Source of the DNA: Roseiarcus sp963696665
Lineage (GTDB): Bacteria; Pseudomonadota; Alphaproteobacteria; Rhizobiales; Beijerinckiaceae
Assembly (NCBI GenBank): GCA_963696665.1
Contig: CAVOLE010000004.1
Location: 372,001 to 436,000, forward strand
DNA length: 64,000 bases
Reading direction: 5' to 3'
This document shows, one piece after another, positions 46,223-55,710 of this stretch; positions within the stretch are counted from its first letter, which is position 1, and each line of letters starts with the position of its first letter. The notes beneath the pieces are model-generated. The model was given only the letters and a program-made list of their open reading frames with translations. It had not been told where the DNA came from and searched no databases. A program made the position numbers and the translations under genes.

Positions 46223-47491
46223 CTAGGCTTTGAACATCGATTTTCGCACGATGGCGTGGACGCCCCAATTGCCGTCCACGACCTGCGTGACGCCGAAATC
46301 GACCGCCGTTGAGATCACCGCGATCGCCTCGTCCTCATTGAGCCCCCGCGTCTCCATGAGAAAGCGGCGCGTCTTGCGGAACGCGTCCTTCATCGCAAGG
46401 TCGAGGGACGAGGTGGCGTAGACCTCTCCCTGTCCGCGAGAACCGAATTCGGCGAGATAGTTCGGATGGCTGAAGCCGGTCAGGATCCATTCAGCGGGTG
46501 TTTCGATCAGCGGGTAGGTGAGGCCGGCGAAGCGGCCGTCTTTCTTGTGCAGGACGACGGTGAAGCGTCCAGTCATCGAACATTCGATAGCGGTTCCGGC
46601 AAGCTCGCCATCCCCCTGAGCGGCGTGCGGGTCGCCGATCGATAGAAGGCCGCCCGGCACTGAGACCGGCAGATAGACGGCTGAGCCTTTGCCCAATCGC
46701 CAGTTGTCGAGATTGCCGCCGAAATAGGCCGGCGGAATAGAATCGACCGGGTCGGCTTCTCGCGGCGCGAGCGCGATGACGCCGAAATGCGGACGCAGCG
46801 GGATGCGGACGCCGCTCAGCGAAGGGGGGCGAATCTCGACTGTGTTCTTGTCGACGGGGACGCCGGGATAGTCGTAGGTCCGGTGAACGACGCCGAAGGG
46901 ATCGATCTGGGGAGACCATCGATAGGCGTAGAGGGCCTCGGCGTGGCCCCCGTCGCCGTCGCGGAAGATCTCGTAGATTGTAACGTTCTCCCGGTGGCTC
47001 GGCTCCTCAATGAGCTCGCCATAGTGATAGCCCCACCAGGCCGCGACGTTGCTGCCGAAAGAGCGCCCTTGGTAGCCTGGGCTGCGGCTTGGCCTCGGCG
47101 CCATGTCGTCGATCCTGACCTCGATGACGTCCCCCGGCTCCGCGTCCCTGACGTAAATGGGGCCGGTGCAGATATGCACGCCAAAGCCTTCGCCCGCGCC
47201 GCGACCGAAGATGGACGCATCGAGCGGACCGGCGCCGCGCCGATCCACGGCCTTTCTGTCCCTGGTCCAGAGGAAAACGTCTTCCGCCGCCGCATCGCCC
47301 CGGATCATCAATTCCGGATCGTCGGAGGCGTGCTGCGTCAGCGTTTCAATTTCGACACTGTCCCCGGAACGGATCTCGAGAACCGGCCGCAGCGAGCGGC
47401 TGAAATAGCCCCAATGGACATTCGCCGAACTGACGGCGAGCCGATGATGGGCCGCTTCATCCTGCCTGTCACGGGGATCGGGCGGGTCCAA
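46223..47491 (-). CDS. Acetamidase/formamidase family protein (second copy)
   Basis: An about 420-residue FmdA/AmdA-type hydrolase with GDPHAAQGDGELAGTAIE near 295 and SVAAWWG-like FGSNVAAWWGYHY near 145. It is longer than the 333-residue FmdA copy and closer to the neighbouring damaged copy. The start is unclear: conserved sequence begins at HHRLAVSSANVHWGYFS without a nearby ATG or GTG, and the first usable codon is a TTG at 47491. The N-terminus overlaps the AraC frame by about 150 bases. The substrate is some amide, possibly not formamide. Confidence 0.87.
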   Translation of the reverse strand: MDPPDPRDRQDEAAHHRLAVSSANVHWGYFSRSLRPVLEIRSGDSVEIETLTQHASDDPELMIRGDAAAEDVFLWTRDRKAVDRRGAGPLDASIFGRGAGEGFGVHICTGPIYVRDAEPGDVIEVRIDDMAPRPSRSPGYQGRSFGSNVAAWWGYHYGELIEEPSHRENVTIYEIFRDGDGGHAEALYAYRWSPQIDPFGVVHRTYDYPGVPVDKNTVEIRPPSLSGVRIPLRPHFGVIALAPREADPVDSIPPAYFGGNLDNWRLGKGSAVYLPVSVPGGLLSIGDPHAAQGDGELAGTAIECSMTGRFTVVLHKKDGRFAGLTYPLIETPAEWILTGFSHPNYLAEFGSRGQGEVYATSSLDLAMKDAFRKTRRFLMETRGLNEDEAIAVISTAVDFGVTQVVDGNWGVHAIVRKSMFKA

Positions 47492-48522
47492 GACGGCGGT
47501 CTCGCTGATGGCGCTGCGCTGCTTGTGCTTCGGATTCGCCAGCGCGCTGAGAGGCCAGCCGCGTTGCTCGGCGCTTGCGCTCTCGGCCAGCTTGCCCGCG
47601 TGCTGGCTGCGAAACGCGCCGGGGGCGCCCCGAAACGCTCCTTGAACAGCCGGTTGAAATTGGCGGCGTCGGCGAAGCCGCAGCGGTAGGCGACGTCCGC
47701 GACTGGCGCGCGCGAGTCGGCCGGCGCGATCAGAGCGGCGCGCGCTCGCTGCAGGCGCCTGTCGCGCAGGTAATGGCCGAAGCTGACGCCGTTCTGCTCG
47801 AACAGCTTTTGCAGATAGCGCTCCGAAATTCCTTCAGCCCGAGCTATGCGCCCCGCGGTCAGGTCCGGATCATGCAGGCGCCGCTCGATCGCAAGCGTCA
47901 CGCGATTGAACAGCGCGACTATGCTCGGGGCGGCCGCTGCGGCGGATTCACCGGCGAGCAGGGTCAGGAACAGATCGGCGATCCCTTGCTCCACCGCCTG
48001 CCACTCGGTTGCAGGCAGGGCGTCCATCTCGGCCGCCGCCGTCTCGACGAATTTGATGAAAACTCCGGCGAAGCCCTCGGGCTGATGGCGGCGCGGCGCC
48101 GTGCACGGCGGCCACCCGACGGCGCGGCCCTTCAGAACGCTGTCGGAGAACGCAAGCGCGACGATGCGGGCGACGCGATCGAGCGCGATCCGCCATTCGT
48201 GATCGCACGGCAGGAGAATGAGGGTCCCCGGAGGGACCCAAAGAGAGCCGCTGACCGCCTCGACCTCCAGGTCCTGGTCGAGAGGCAAGAGACCAATCGG
48301 TAGCCGAGATCGTCGCGCCGACGGAGCGAGCGTCTGCGAGCCCGCGGTCAGCCGTCCCAGCATCATGCTGTCCGCATCGCCGCGCAGCGAAGCCGTGGCG
48401 AAGGTCTCGAACGCGCCGTCGAACGGAGCCGAGCGCAGTCGAAGCTGCGCGAGAAGGTCCTGCCACGCGCCGCCGCGCGCGATCCGGGGATAGGCTTCGC
48501 TCGCGAACTGCCTGACGTTCAT
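47338..48522 (-). CDS. AraC family transcriptional regulator (second copy), 3' end uncertain
   Basis: About 280 residues are convincing: a ligand domain followed by the AraC DNA-binding domain with ISERYLQKLFEQNGVSFGHYL and ADAANFNRLFKERFGAPP. After that the frame continues about 75 residues without similarity and overlaps the acetamidase. One more base in the G-run at 47621-47625 would give FGAPPGAFR, a better family match, but that frame runs into the acetamidase without a stop. The ATG at 48522 is the chosen start; a GTG at 48618 is possible. It probably regulates the flanking acetamidase genes. Confidence 0.8.
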   Translation of the reverse strand: MNVRQFASEAYPRIARGGAWQDLLAQLRLRSAPFDGAFETFATASLRGDADSMMLGRLTAGSQTLAPSARRSRLPIGLLPLDQDLEVEAVSGSLWVPPGTLILLPCDHEWRIALDRVARIVALAFSDSVLKGRAVGWPPCTAPRRHQPEGFAGVFIKFVETAAAEMDALPATEWQAVEQGIADLFLTLLAGESAAAAAPSIVALFNRVTLAIERRLHDPDLTAGRIARAEGISERYLQKLFEQNGVSFGHYLRDRRLQRARAALIAPADSRAPVADVAYRCGFADAANFNRLFKERFGAPPARFAASTRASWPRAQAPSNAAGLSARWRIRSTSSAAPSARPPSWTRPIPVTGRMKRPIIGSPSVRRMSIGAISAARCGRFSRSVPGTVSKLKR

Positions 48523-48608
48523 CCTTTCGCCCGTGACCCCAGGCGGCCCAACCCGGGCGCCGGCTGTGTCATATTGCACCTGCGAAGAGGCGGACGCCAG
48601 TCCAGGAT

Positions 48609-49849
48609 TCAGGAGCACTGGAACACGCTCTTGCGGATCGAGCCGTGCACGCCCCAGTTGGCGTCGACGACCTGGGTCACCCCGAAATCGGCGGCGACCG
48701 ACATGAGCGAGATCGCTTCATCCTCGCTGAGCTTATGAGCGGTCATCAGAAAGCGGCGAAGCTTGCGGAAGGCGTCGCGCATCGCCAAATCGACGCTCGA
48801 ATGCTTCGCGATCGTGGTCTGCGCGTCAGGCCCAAGACTTTCGAGATAATTCGGATAGGTGAAGCCGTAGACCGACCATTGCCCCTCCGTCTCGAGCATC
48901 GGATGGTTGAGCCCTTCAAGCGCCGTGCCGGCGAGGGCGTCTCTCTTGTGCAGATGAAACTCGAAGTCGCCGGTCAGCGAGGTCTCGATGGCGGTGCCGC
49001 CGAGTTCGCTGTCGCCTTGCGCGGCGTGGGGGTCGCCGACCGAGAAGAACGCGCCTTCGACCGCTACGGGATAGTACATCGCTGCGCCCTTGCCGATGCG
49101 CCAGTCGTCGATGTTGCCGCCAGTGTACGATGGGGGAACCGAGCTGACGAAGTCCGCTTCCGATGGCGCAAGCCCCATGGTGCCGAAATGAAGACGCGCC
49201 GGCACGCGCACGTTGGACAGCACGTTCTCGCGGCGCTTGACGAGGCTGTGATCGACCCGGACGCCCGGATAGTCGATCCTCGAATGGACAACGCCGTCCG
49301 GGTCGGTCTGCGGGGTCCAGACATAATTGTAAACCGCCTTCGCATAGGGCTCGCCGGACGTATCGAGCTCGAAGATCGTTATGACCTCGCGCGGGCGGGG
49401 CTCCTCGATCAGGTCGTGATAGTGGAAGCCCCAGGACGCTGCGGCGTTTGAGCCGAAGCAGCGCCCGGCGTAGCAGGCGCTGCAGCTCGGCCGTGGCCGG
49501 ACGTCGAGCACGCGAACTTCGAGAATATCGCCGGGCTCGGCCCCCTCGATCGCCACGGGGCCTGTCAGGAGATGCACCCCGAGACCTTCGCCCGGCCCAA
49601 ATTTGAGCTTGCCCTCGGTCGGCCCGGCGCCCGGCGCCGGATGGTCTTTTCGTCCCTGGTCCAGTGGAAGATCGCCTCGGCCGCGGGATCGTCCTTGATC
49701 ATGCGCTCGTAATCGTCGTTGGCGTGGTGAGTCAGTGTTTCGATCGTCGCGCGATCTCCCGACTTCACGGTCAGCGCCGGCTTAACCACCTTGCTGAAAT
49801 AGCCCCAATGCACCGTCGAGGGCGAAACCGGGAGCTCGTAGTGATTCAT
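48609..49849 (-). pseudogene. Acetamidase/formamidase family protein (third copy), frameshifted
   Basis: About 413 residues across two frames. The first frame starts MNHYELPVSPSTVHWGYFS and runs to RRRAPG; the second continues from PTEGKLKFGPGEGLGVH to the stop at 48609, with GDPHAAQGDSEL in the active region (Ser in place of Gly before Glu). One base is missing in a G-run on the minus strand (plus 49623-49625, GGG where GGGG is expected). The length is one short of a multiple of three. Downstream of the fused GlnP/GlnQ-like importer and upstream of AraC. Confidence 0.85.
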
Positions 49850-49916
49850 ATTCGTCTCCGATTGTTTCCGGCCTGCATGGCCGCAAATTCGCGCCGATTC
49901 GGTTTCGGCCCTCGAG

Positions 49917-51530
49917 TTAAACGTGAGCGGCGGCCTCGTCAGTCATGATTTGCAAGAATTGCGCGGTGCGGGCGTTTTTCGGCCGAGATAACACGACGTC
50001 TGCCGGGCCTTCCTCGACAATCGATCCCTCGGCGAGAAAGACCGCGCGGTCCGCGACTTCTCTTGCGAAGCTGATCTGATGGGTTGAAATCATCATGGTC
50101 AGGCCATCCTCCACCGCGAGCTGGCGGATGACCTCGAGCACCTCGCTGACAAGCTCGGGGTCGAGCGCGGAGGTCGGCTCGTCGAGAAGCAGAATTGCGG
50201 GATTGGGCGCGAGCGCGCGAGCGATCGCCACGCGTTGCTGCTGGCCGCCTGACAGGTGGCGCGGCAGCGCGTCAGCGCGATCCGAAAGTCCGACGCGGGC
50301 GAGCAATTCCGACGCCCGGAGCTCCGCCTCGGTGCGCGACAGGCCCTGCACCCAGCGAAGCGGCCCGGCGATGTTCTCCCTGGCCGTCAGATGGCCGAAC
50401 AGGTTGAAGCTCTGGAACACCATGCCGACGCCGACCGCCGCCCGCTCGTTGGCGAGGGCGCGCGGGGAGAGCGGTCTGTTGTGAGCGCCGAAACCGATCT
50501 CCCGGCCTGTTACCTTGATGCTGCCGCTGTCCCAGGATTCGAGATGGTTGATGCAACGCAGGAGGGTGCTCTTGCCTGAGCCGCTCGGCCCCAGAAGCGC
50601 GACGACCTCGCCGATGCGGACGACGAGATCGATCGACTGAAGAACCACCTTGCCGTCGTAGGATTTGTGCAGCGTCTCGATTTCGAGCGCAGGCCGGCTG
50701 CCCTTGAGCGCGGCCATGCGCTTGTCGCGGTTGATCGACGGAGCCGGTCTCACGGACGGCCGTGGCGAGGCGGGCGCCGGCGGAGGCGGAGCAGCCGGCG
50801 GAGCCGCCTTTGGGCTCGCTGTCTCGATCGGCAGCCGCCGCCAGGGCAGAAGACGCGCGAGACGCGCCTGCGGAGTGGGCAGGTCGAGGTCGAGCAAGAT
50901 CTCGACAACGACCTGGATGACCGCGATTGCGCCGGTGAGCACAAGATACATGAGTCCCGAGGCGAAGAAGATGGAGAAGAAGTCGAAATTCGCCGAGGCG
51001 AGCTGCGTGCTGCGCAACGTCAATTCCTGCACGGAAACGACAGAGGCGAGCGACGAATTCTTGAGCGCGCTCACCGCCTCGTTGCCGAGCGCGGGAACCA
51101 TCGAGCGAATCGCCTGCGGCGCCACAACGCGCAGCATCACGACGACCGGCGTCATGCCGAGCGCCTGACCGGCGAGGATCTGGCCGCGGTCGACGGCAAT
51201 GATATTGCCGCGAATGATCTCGGCGATGAACGGCGCTTCGTTCAAAGCCAGCGCCAAGCCCGCCGCCTCGATCGCGGTCAGCTTTATGCCGATCATCGGC
51301 AGCGCGTTGTAGCAAAAGATCATCTGCAAGATCAGCGGCGTGCCGCGAAATATGATCGCATAGGCGCGCGTGATGACCGCCATGACGGGAAAACGGCTGA
51401 GCTGCATGGCCGCGAGCACGACGCCCATTACGAGGCCGCCACCGAGACCGAGAGCCGTGATGAGCAGCGTATAGACGATACCGGTGAGCAGATAGGGCTG
51501 GCTGAGATAATGGAAGAAAAGTTCCATCAA
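49917..51530 (-). CDS. Fused polar-amino-acid-type ABC permease and ATPase (GlnP-GlnQ-like)
   Basis: One 537-residue chain. The first 230 residues form a His/Glu/Gln-type permease with the coupling loop AGQALGMTPVVVMLRVVAPQAIR and NSSLASVVSVQEL. A Pro/Ala-rich linker at about 240-270 leads to a GlnQ-like ATPase with Walker A GPSGSGKST, LSGGQQQRVAIARAL and Walker B LLLDEPTSALDPE. The junction shows no indel. The upstream SBP_bac_3 protein supplies the ligand. Placement next to two acetamidases suggests an amide or amino-acid amide as substrate. Confidence 0.92.
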   Translation of the reverse strand: MMELFFHYLSQPYLLTGIVYTLLITALGLGGGLVMGVVLAAMQLSRFPVMAVITRAYAIIFRGTPLILQMIFCYNALPMIGIKLTAIEAAGLALALNEAPFIAEIIRGNIIAVDRGQILAGQALGMTPVVVMLRVVAPQAIRSMVPALGNEAVSALKNSSLASVVSVQELTLRSTQLASANFDFFSIFFASGLMYLVLTGAIAVIQVVVEILLDLDLPTPQARLARLLPWRRLPIETASPKAAPPAAPPPPAPASPRPSVRPAPSINRDKRMAALKGSRPALEIETLHKSYDGKVVLQSIDLVVRIGEVVALLGPSGSGKSTLLRCINHLESWDSGSIKVTGREIGFGAHNRPLSPRALANERAAVGVGMVFQSFNLFGHLTARENIAGPLRWVQGLSRTEAELRASELLARVGLSDRADALPRHLSGGQQQRVAIARALAPNPAILLLDEPTSALDPELVSEVLEVIRQLAVEDGLTMMISTHQISFAREVADRAVFLAEGSIVEEGPADVVLSRPKNARTAQFLQIMTDEAAAHV

Positions 51531-51554
51531 AGCTTTCGCAGCTGCCGCACATTT

Positions 51555-51587
51555 GGACGGCCTGCCCTATCGGCGAGCCGGCCGTCC
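51555..51587. repeat. Inverted repeat between binding-protein and permease genes
   Basis: GGACGGCC (51555-51562) and GGCCGTCC (51580-51587) form an 8-base perfect stem in the 63-base gap between the SBP_bac_3 stop and the fused permease-ATPase start. It resembles the hairpins found in the same position of importer sets B and C. Confidence 0.55.
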
Positions 51588-51593
51588 TGAAAC

Positions 51594-52511
51594 TCAGTCT
51601 GCGACGACGAGCTTCGGAGCTTCCATCTGGTCCTCGGGCAAACTCCACTTCTTCATGAGCTCGGCCTGAAGTCCGGATTTCTGGATCTCGGTGAGAGCGG
51701 CGAAGACCGCGTCCCGGAACTCGGTCTTGTTGCGCGGCACGGCGATGCCGACCGAATAGGGAAGCGTCACTGCGGTCGCCTTCTCAAGCTTGTCCGGATA
51801 GGCCTTGACCGCGCCGTCGACCGTGTTCACGTCATTGACATAGGTGTCGGCGCGCCCCGAGAGGATCGCCTGAATGCAGTTCGCGTTGTTGTCGTAAAGC
51901 TGAATCTCGGGAGCCGGCTTGCTTGCGGCTTTGCATTGGGCCTCGAGCGCCTGAACCAGCGGCACTTCGACGAAGCCGGTGTTCTCGGCGGCTGTCGCGC
52001 CGCACATCGACAGATTGATGCCATTGATCTTCTTTGGATTGCCCTTGGCCACCAGCACTCCGTCATAGACCTTGAGGTAGGTGATGAAATCGGCCGCCTT
52101 GGCGCGTTGCTTCGTGGCATAGATGTCGGAGATGACGATATCGGCCTGTCCCGCCTCGAGCGTGGTGAGAAGAGCCGCGAAGGTCACAGGCTTGTAGGTG
52201 ACTTTGAATCCGAGGCAATCGCCGATCGCTTCGCCGAGATCGATGTCGAAGCCGACATATTTGCTCGGATCGTTGGGATCGAGCGCTTCATAGCCAGGGG
52301 TATGCGGATTGACGCCGTTGACGAGGGTCTTGCCCTTGAGGGAAGGGTACTTCGCCTGAAGCGCGGCGCAGGCTTCCGGCGTCTTCGCCGTCGCCGGCGC
52401 GGGCGAAAGGATCATCGAAACGCCCACGGCCACGACAACGATCTGCGCTGCTGCGCCAATTCCGAACCACGCCTTGCCAAGAACGGCGCGACGAATTTGA
52501 GCCGACTTCAT
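51594..52511 (-). CDS. Transporter substrate-binding protein, SBP_bac_3 family
   Basis: A 305-residue periplasmic binding protein of the polar amino-acid type. A long N-terminal segment with a hydrophobic core ends near ATA-K. YVGFDIDLGEAIGDCLGFKV at about 85-104 and DIVISDIYATKQRAKAADF are the classic family patterns. It heads the unit that continues with the fused permease-ATPase, two acetamidases, AraC, RidA and the MetX-like gene. The ligand is unknown. Confidence 0.93.
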   Translation of the reverse strand: MKSAQIRRAVLGKAWFGIGAAAQIVVVAVGVSMILSPAPATAKTPEACAALQAKYPSLKGKTLVNGVNPHTPGYEALDPNDPSKYVGFDIDLGEAIGDCLGFKVTYKPVTFAALLTTLEAGQADIVISDIYATKQRAKAADFITYLKVYDGVLVAKGNPKKINGINLSMCGATAAENTGFVEVPLVQALEAQCKAASKPAPEIQLYDNNANCIQAILSGRADTYVNDVNTVDGAVKAYPDKLEKATAVTLPYSVGIAVPRNKTEFRDAVFAALTEIQKSGLQAELMKKWSLPEDQMEAPKLVVAD

Positions 52512-52577
52512 GCACTGCTCCGCAGGTTAATCTCGGGGACGTTAGATTCAAGCGCCAAAACATAGGAGCGATTTCGG

Positions 52578-52605
52578 TCAGTGCGATTGTCGTCAACCGC
52601 ACTGA
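52578..52605. promoter_or_regulatory. Inverted repeat upstream of the SBP_bac_3 gene, candidate operator
   Basis: TCAGTGCG (52578-52585) and CGCACTGA (52598-52605) are perfect 8-base arms with a 12-base spacer, 67 bases upstream of the gene start. AT-rich sequence with ATAAT-like motifs surrounds it, so it may overlap the promoter of the unit. The regulator could be the AraC protein encoded within the unit, but AraC sites are usually direct repeats. Confidence 0.4.
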
Positions 52606-52706
52606 TTATTGTAATGGAAAGACAAGGAATCCCGTTTATAAATCATTTGTTTAGCTGTTACTCACGCCGCGATTAAACCCTATTCAACGTGACTGTTTAT
52701 TAAGCG

Positions 52707-52744
52707 ACGGCTCGAGATTGGCATTCTCTCACGAGCCGTTTTTT
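52707..52744 (+). terminator. Rho-independent terminator on the plus strand without a plus-strand gene
   Basis: ACGGCTCG and CGAGCCGT form an 8-base stem with a 17-base loop, followed by six T on the plus strand. Both neighbouring genes are on the minus strand, and on that strand no T-run follows the stem. The arrangement is that of a terminator for an unannotated plus-strand transcript starting in the AT-rich gap 52512-52700. The rest of the 294-base gap shows the inverted repeat above and no open frame of note. Confidence 0.6.
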
Positions 52745-52805
52745 CGGACGAGAGGTTCGCCGGTCGCCAAGCGCGGATCGAGGATCGTGCGCTTACGTCA
52801 ACCGA

Positions 52806-54002
52806 TCAGATCTTGCGGCCGTGCGACGCCAAGCCTTCTCCCGCGAGAGCGCATGCGGCGCCTACGAGGGCTGCGTCCCCACCGCGCCATCCGATCAGCG
52901 AAAGACCGACCGGAATTCCCGAGGCGCTTCCGGCCGGGATGTTGACCTGGGGTAGACTCGTTAGCCCCGCGATCCCAGTCAGATCGACGATCTTATGCAC
53001 CGCGTCACGCATCGCGGACAGACGGGCGTCACGCGCGATGGGCAGGATCGGCGACGTCGGTATGCAGAGCATCCTTTGCCGGTCCAGAAGCGTCTCGAGG
53101 CGCGCCTTCGCTTCCGCGCGGAAGCAATTGGCGAGGTTGATCGTGTCGGCGGATGTCTGCCCATCATCGGCGAAAGCGCCGGCGACTTCGGCCGAGAACC
53201 GGGGGTTCACCCGGTCAACCCACTCTCGAAACGTCGCGCGGAACTCATGCCTCTGCAGGACGCGTTGCCAACGCGCCCAGTCAAGGAGGTCGCCCGTCGC
53301 AAGGGATGCTTGCGTCACATGCGCAACCTGTCGACACCGATCGACAACGGGGGCCAGCGCGTCTCGCACGACCTCATCCGCAAGCGCAAATGCATCGGTC
53401 GCGACGATGATCTCCACAGGTAATTCGGGGACGATGGGTTCGCCCAGGAGAACGGCGCCGACCTTGGCGAAGGTCTCTGCATCGCGGGTGAAGTAACCCA
53501 CGGTGTCGAATGTCGGGGACTGGACCATCATGCCCCGCGCATCGATCCGGCCCAGAGTGGGACGAAGCCCCAACAGACCACAGAAGCTCGCGGGCACACG
53601 CACCGAACCCCCTGAGTCCGTTCCCAGCGCGATGTCGCAAGCGCGCCCGGCCACAGCAGAGGCAGATCCGCTCGACGAGCCGCCGGGGACGCGGTCCGGC
53701 GCCCGCGGGTTGAGAGGCGTGCCGTAGAACCGGTTGACCCCGAGGAGCCCGAGCGAAATTTCGTCAGTGATCGTCTTGCCGACGAGCGAAGCGCCGGCGT
53801 TCAACAGGGCCTCGACGGCGGCGGCTGAGCGTTCGGCGGCCGTATGGGTCGCCGCCCAGTCCGGATTACCGCAGCCGGTGACGAAGCCCTCGATGTCGAA
53901 AAGGTCCTTGGCGGCGAAGGTAAGGCCGTGCAAGGGGCCGCCCGCTCGCCCGGGGAGGCGAACATCGACGCCGGGCACGAAGGCGCCGAGAGGATCGGTC
54001 AT
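52806..54002 (-). CDS. Amidase-signature amidase (fourth copy)
   Basis: A compact 398-residue AS-family amidase. Lys32 (FAAKDL), cis-Ser109 (PGGSSSGS) and nucleophile Ser133 (TDSGGSVRVPASFCG) are in place. It lacks the long N-terminal helical region of the other copies, so the catalytic Lys comes early, like AtzF/GatA-type short amidases. The ATG at 54002 has no strong ribosome site. It follows the SBP_bac_5 gene by 58 bases on the same strand. Confidence 0.92.
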   Translation of the reverse strand: MTDPLGAFVPGVDVRLPGRAGGPLHGLTFAAKDLFDIEGFVTGCGNPDWAATHTAAERSAAAVEALLNAGASLVGKTITDEISLGLLGVNRFYGTPLNPRAPDRVPGGSSSGSASAVAGRACDIALGTDSGGSVRVPASFCGLLGLRPTLGRIDARGMMVQSPTFDTVGYFTRDAETFAKVGAVLLGEPIVPELPVEIIVATDAFALADEVVRDALAPVVDRCRQVAHVTQASLATGDLLDWARWQRVLQRHEFRATFREWVDRVNPRFSAEVAGAFADDGQTSADTINLANCFRAEAKARLETLLDRQRMLCIPTSPILPIARDARLSAMRDAVHKIVDLTGIAGLTSLPQVNIPAGSASGIPVGLSLIGWRGGDAALVGAACALAGEGLASHGRKI

Positions 54003-54060
54003 GTCAGTCGCCGTTGAAGCAAAGAGGGAAGGGGGCGCCTCAGCGCGCGCTTCTTCAGCG

Positions 54061-55675
54061 TCAGGCTTTGTACAGCTTGCGGAAGTCCGGATGGGTGTGG
54101 AACCAATATTCGAAACCGTGCACATCCTTTTGCATCGCGTAGTCCGCGAAGCGCGTATAGAGCGGGATGCGCGGAAGATCGGTCATCACGATGTCGACCA
54201 TCTTGCTTAGGCTTTCTTTATAAACTGCCGGGTCGCGGGTGAAGCGCGCGGTGTCGATGATCTTATCGAGGGCCGGATTGACATAATTGCATGTGTTGAA
54301 CAGCGAATTGTTGCTCCCCTCATAGGACCAGTAGAAGAAATAATCCGGATAGTCGAGCCAACCGTAGAACTCGGCGATGACCATGGGCATCGTCTTGCTC
54401 GCCATCTGCGCAAACCAGTTCGACCCCGGCACCTTCTCAAGCTCGATGTCAACGCCGATCTTCTTCAGGGACTCTTGAATCAGAATGGCGGTCGGCTCGC
54501 GAACAGTCGCCTCGCTGAGGTCATACGACAGCGTCGTCTTAAATCCGTTCGGGAACCCGGCCTCGGTCAAGATCTGCTTGGCCTTCTCGATATCCTGGCC
54601 GTGGCGGAGCGGCACTGGCCAGACGCCCTCCGGATATGGCTTCGAGGGATCGCCGCCGAACATGGGCTTGGCGCGATTGTAAAGCGCGGACTCGATGATC
54701 TCCTTGTAGGGAATTGCATAGGAGATCGCCTGACGCACCTTCGGATTGTCGAAGGGGGCGATCTTGACGTTCATGTCGATGAAGACGAGGTCGTTCTGGA
54801 TCGGCACGCCGATGACCTGGACCTTGCCCTCTTTCGCAAGCTCCGCATAGTCCTTGGGCGGAAGGCCGACCGACATGTCGATGTCGCCTTTTTCCAGGAG
54901 CGCGCGCCGCGTCCCGGCGGACGGGATCTGTTTGTAGATGACGCGCTTCAGCTTCGGGACCGGTCCTGACTTCCAGTCGTCGAAGCGGGTGAAAATGGTC
55001 TGCTGCCCGGGGGTCCAGCTTTCGACCTTGAAAGCGCCGCCGCCGCAGTCATTGTGCGAGACCCAGTCGAAGGCCCACGGGTCCTTGTCGGTGGCGTGCT
55101 TTTTGGCCAGCTCCGAGTTGACGATCGTGGGGATAGGGACCGCGAGGTCCGGCATGGTCAGCTTGTTGTACTGGTCGAAGGTCGCCTTGAACGTGTGATC
55201 GTCGATGACCGAGAACTGCTCTGGCTTCACCATCGAGCCGGCGCCCATCTGGACTGTGGCGAATCCGCCAGCGGCGACCGCCCGGTCGAAAGACCATTTG
55301 ACGTCCTTGGCGGTCACCGGCGCGCCGTCGTGGAAGGTCGCGTCCTTGCGCAGATGGAAGACATAGGTCTTGCCGGCGTCGCTGACTTCCCAGCTCTCCG
55401 CCAGTTCCGGCGTCATGACCTTCGCGTCATAAGAAATTGTGCCGTCCGGCAGCTTCTTCTCGCCATGCGAGACGAGCCGGTCGTAGGCCTGCCAGTTGAC
55501 CATGCGGCTATGATCGTTGGCGGTGGGCACCATCGTGTCGAGGCCATTGGGCCCCATCTCGGACACGATGACCAATGTGTCCTTTGGACGTTCGGCCCCA
55601 AACGCCAGGTCCGCCGGGATCGGCAGCGGAAGTGGCCAACAGCCCGGCGGTGAAGGTTCGTCGAGTCAACTCCAT
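54061..55675 (-). pseudogene. ABC transporter substrate-binding protein family 5, frameshifted in the signal peptide
   Basis: A dipeptide/nickel-type binding protein of about 537 residues. MELTRRTFTAGLLATSAA starts a twin-arginine-like signal from the ATG at 55675. One extra base near 55622 (CC where C is expected on the minus strand) breaks the frame, after which IPADLAFGAERPKDTL leads into the mature part. The rest is intact: DATFHDGAPVTAKDVKWSFDR, NPKVRQAISYAIPYKEI. The length is a multiple of three plus one. It works with the oligopeptide-type permeases encoded upstream; two amidases flank it. Confidence 0.87.
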
Positions 55676-55710
55676 GAAAACACTCCTTGTCGGTGAAGGG
55701 GAAAGGTCAG

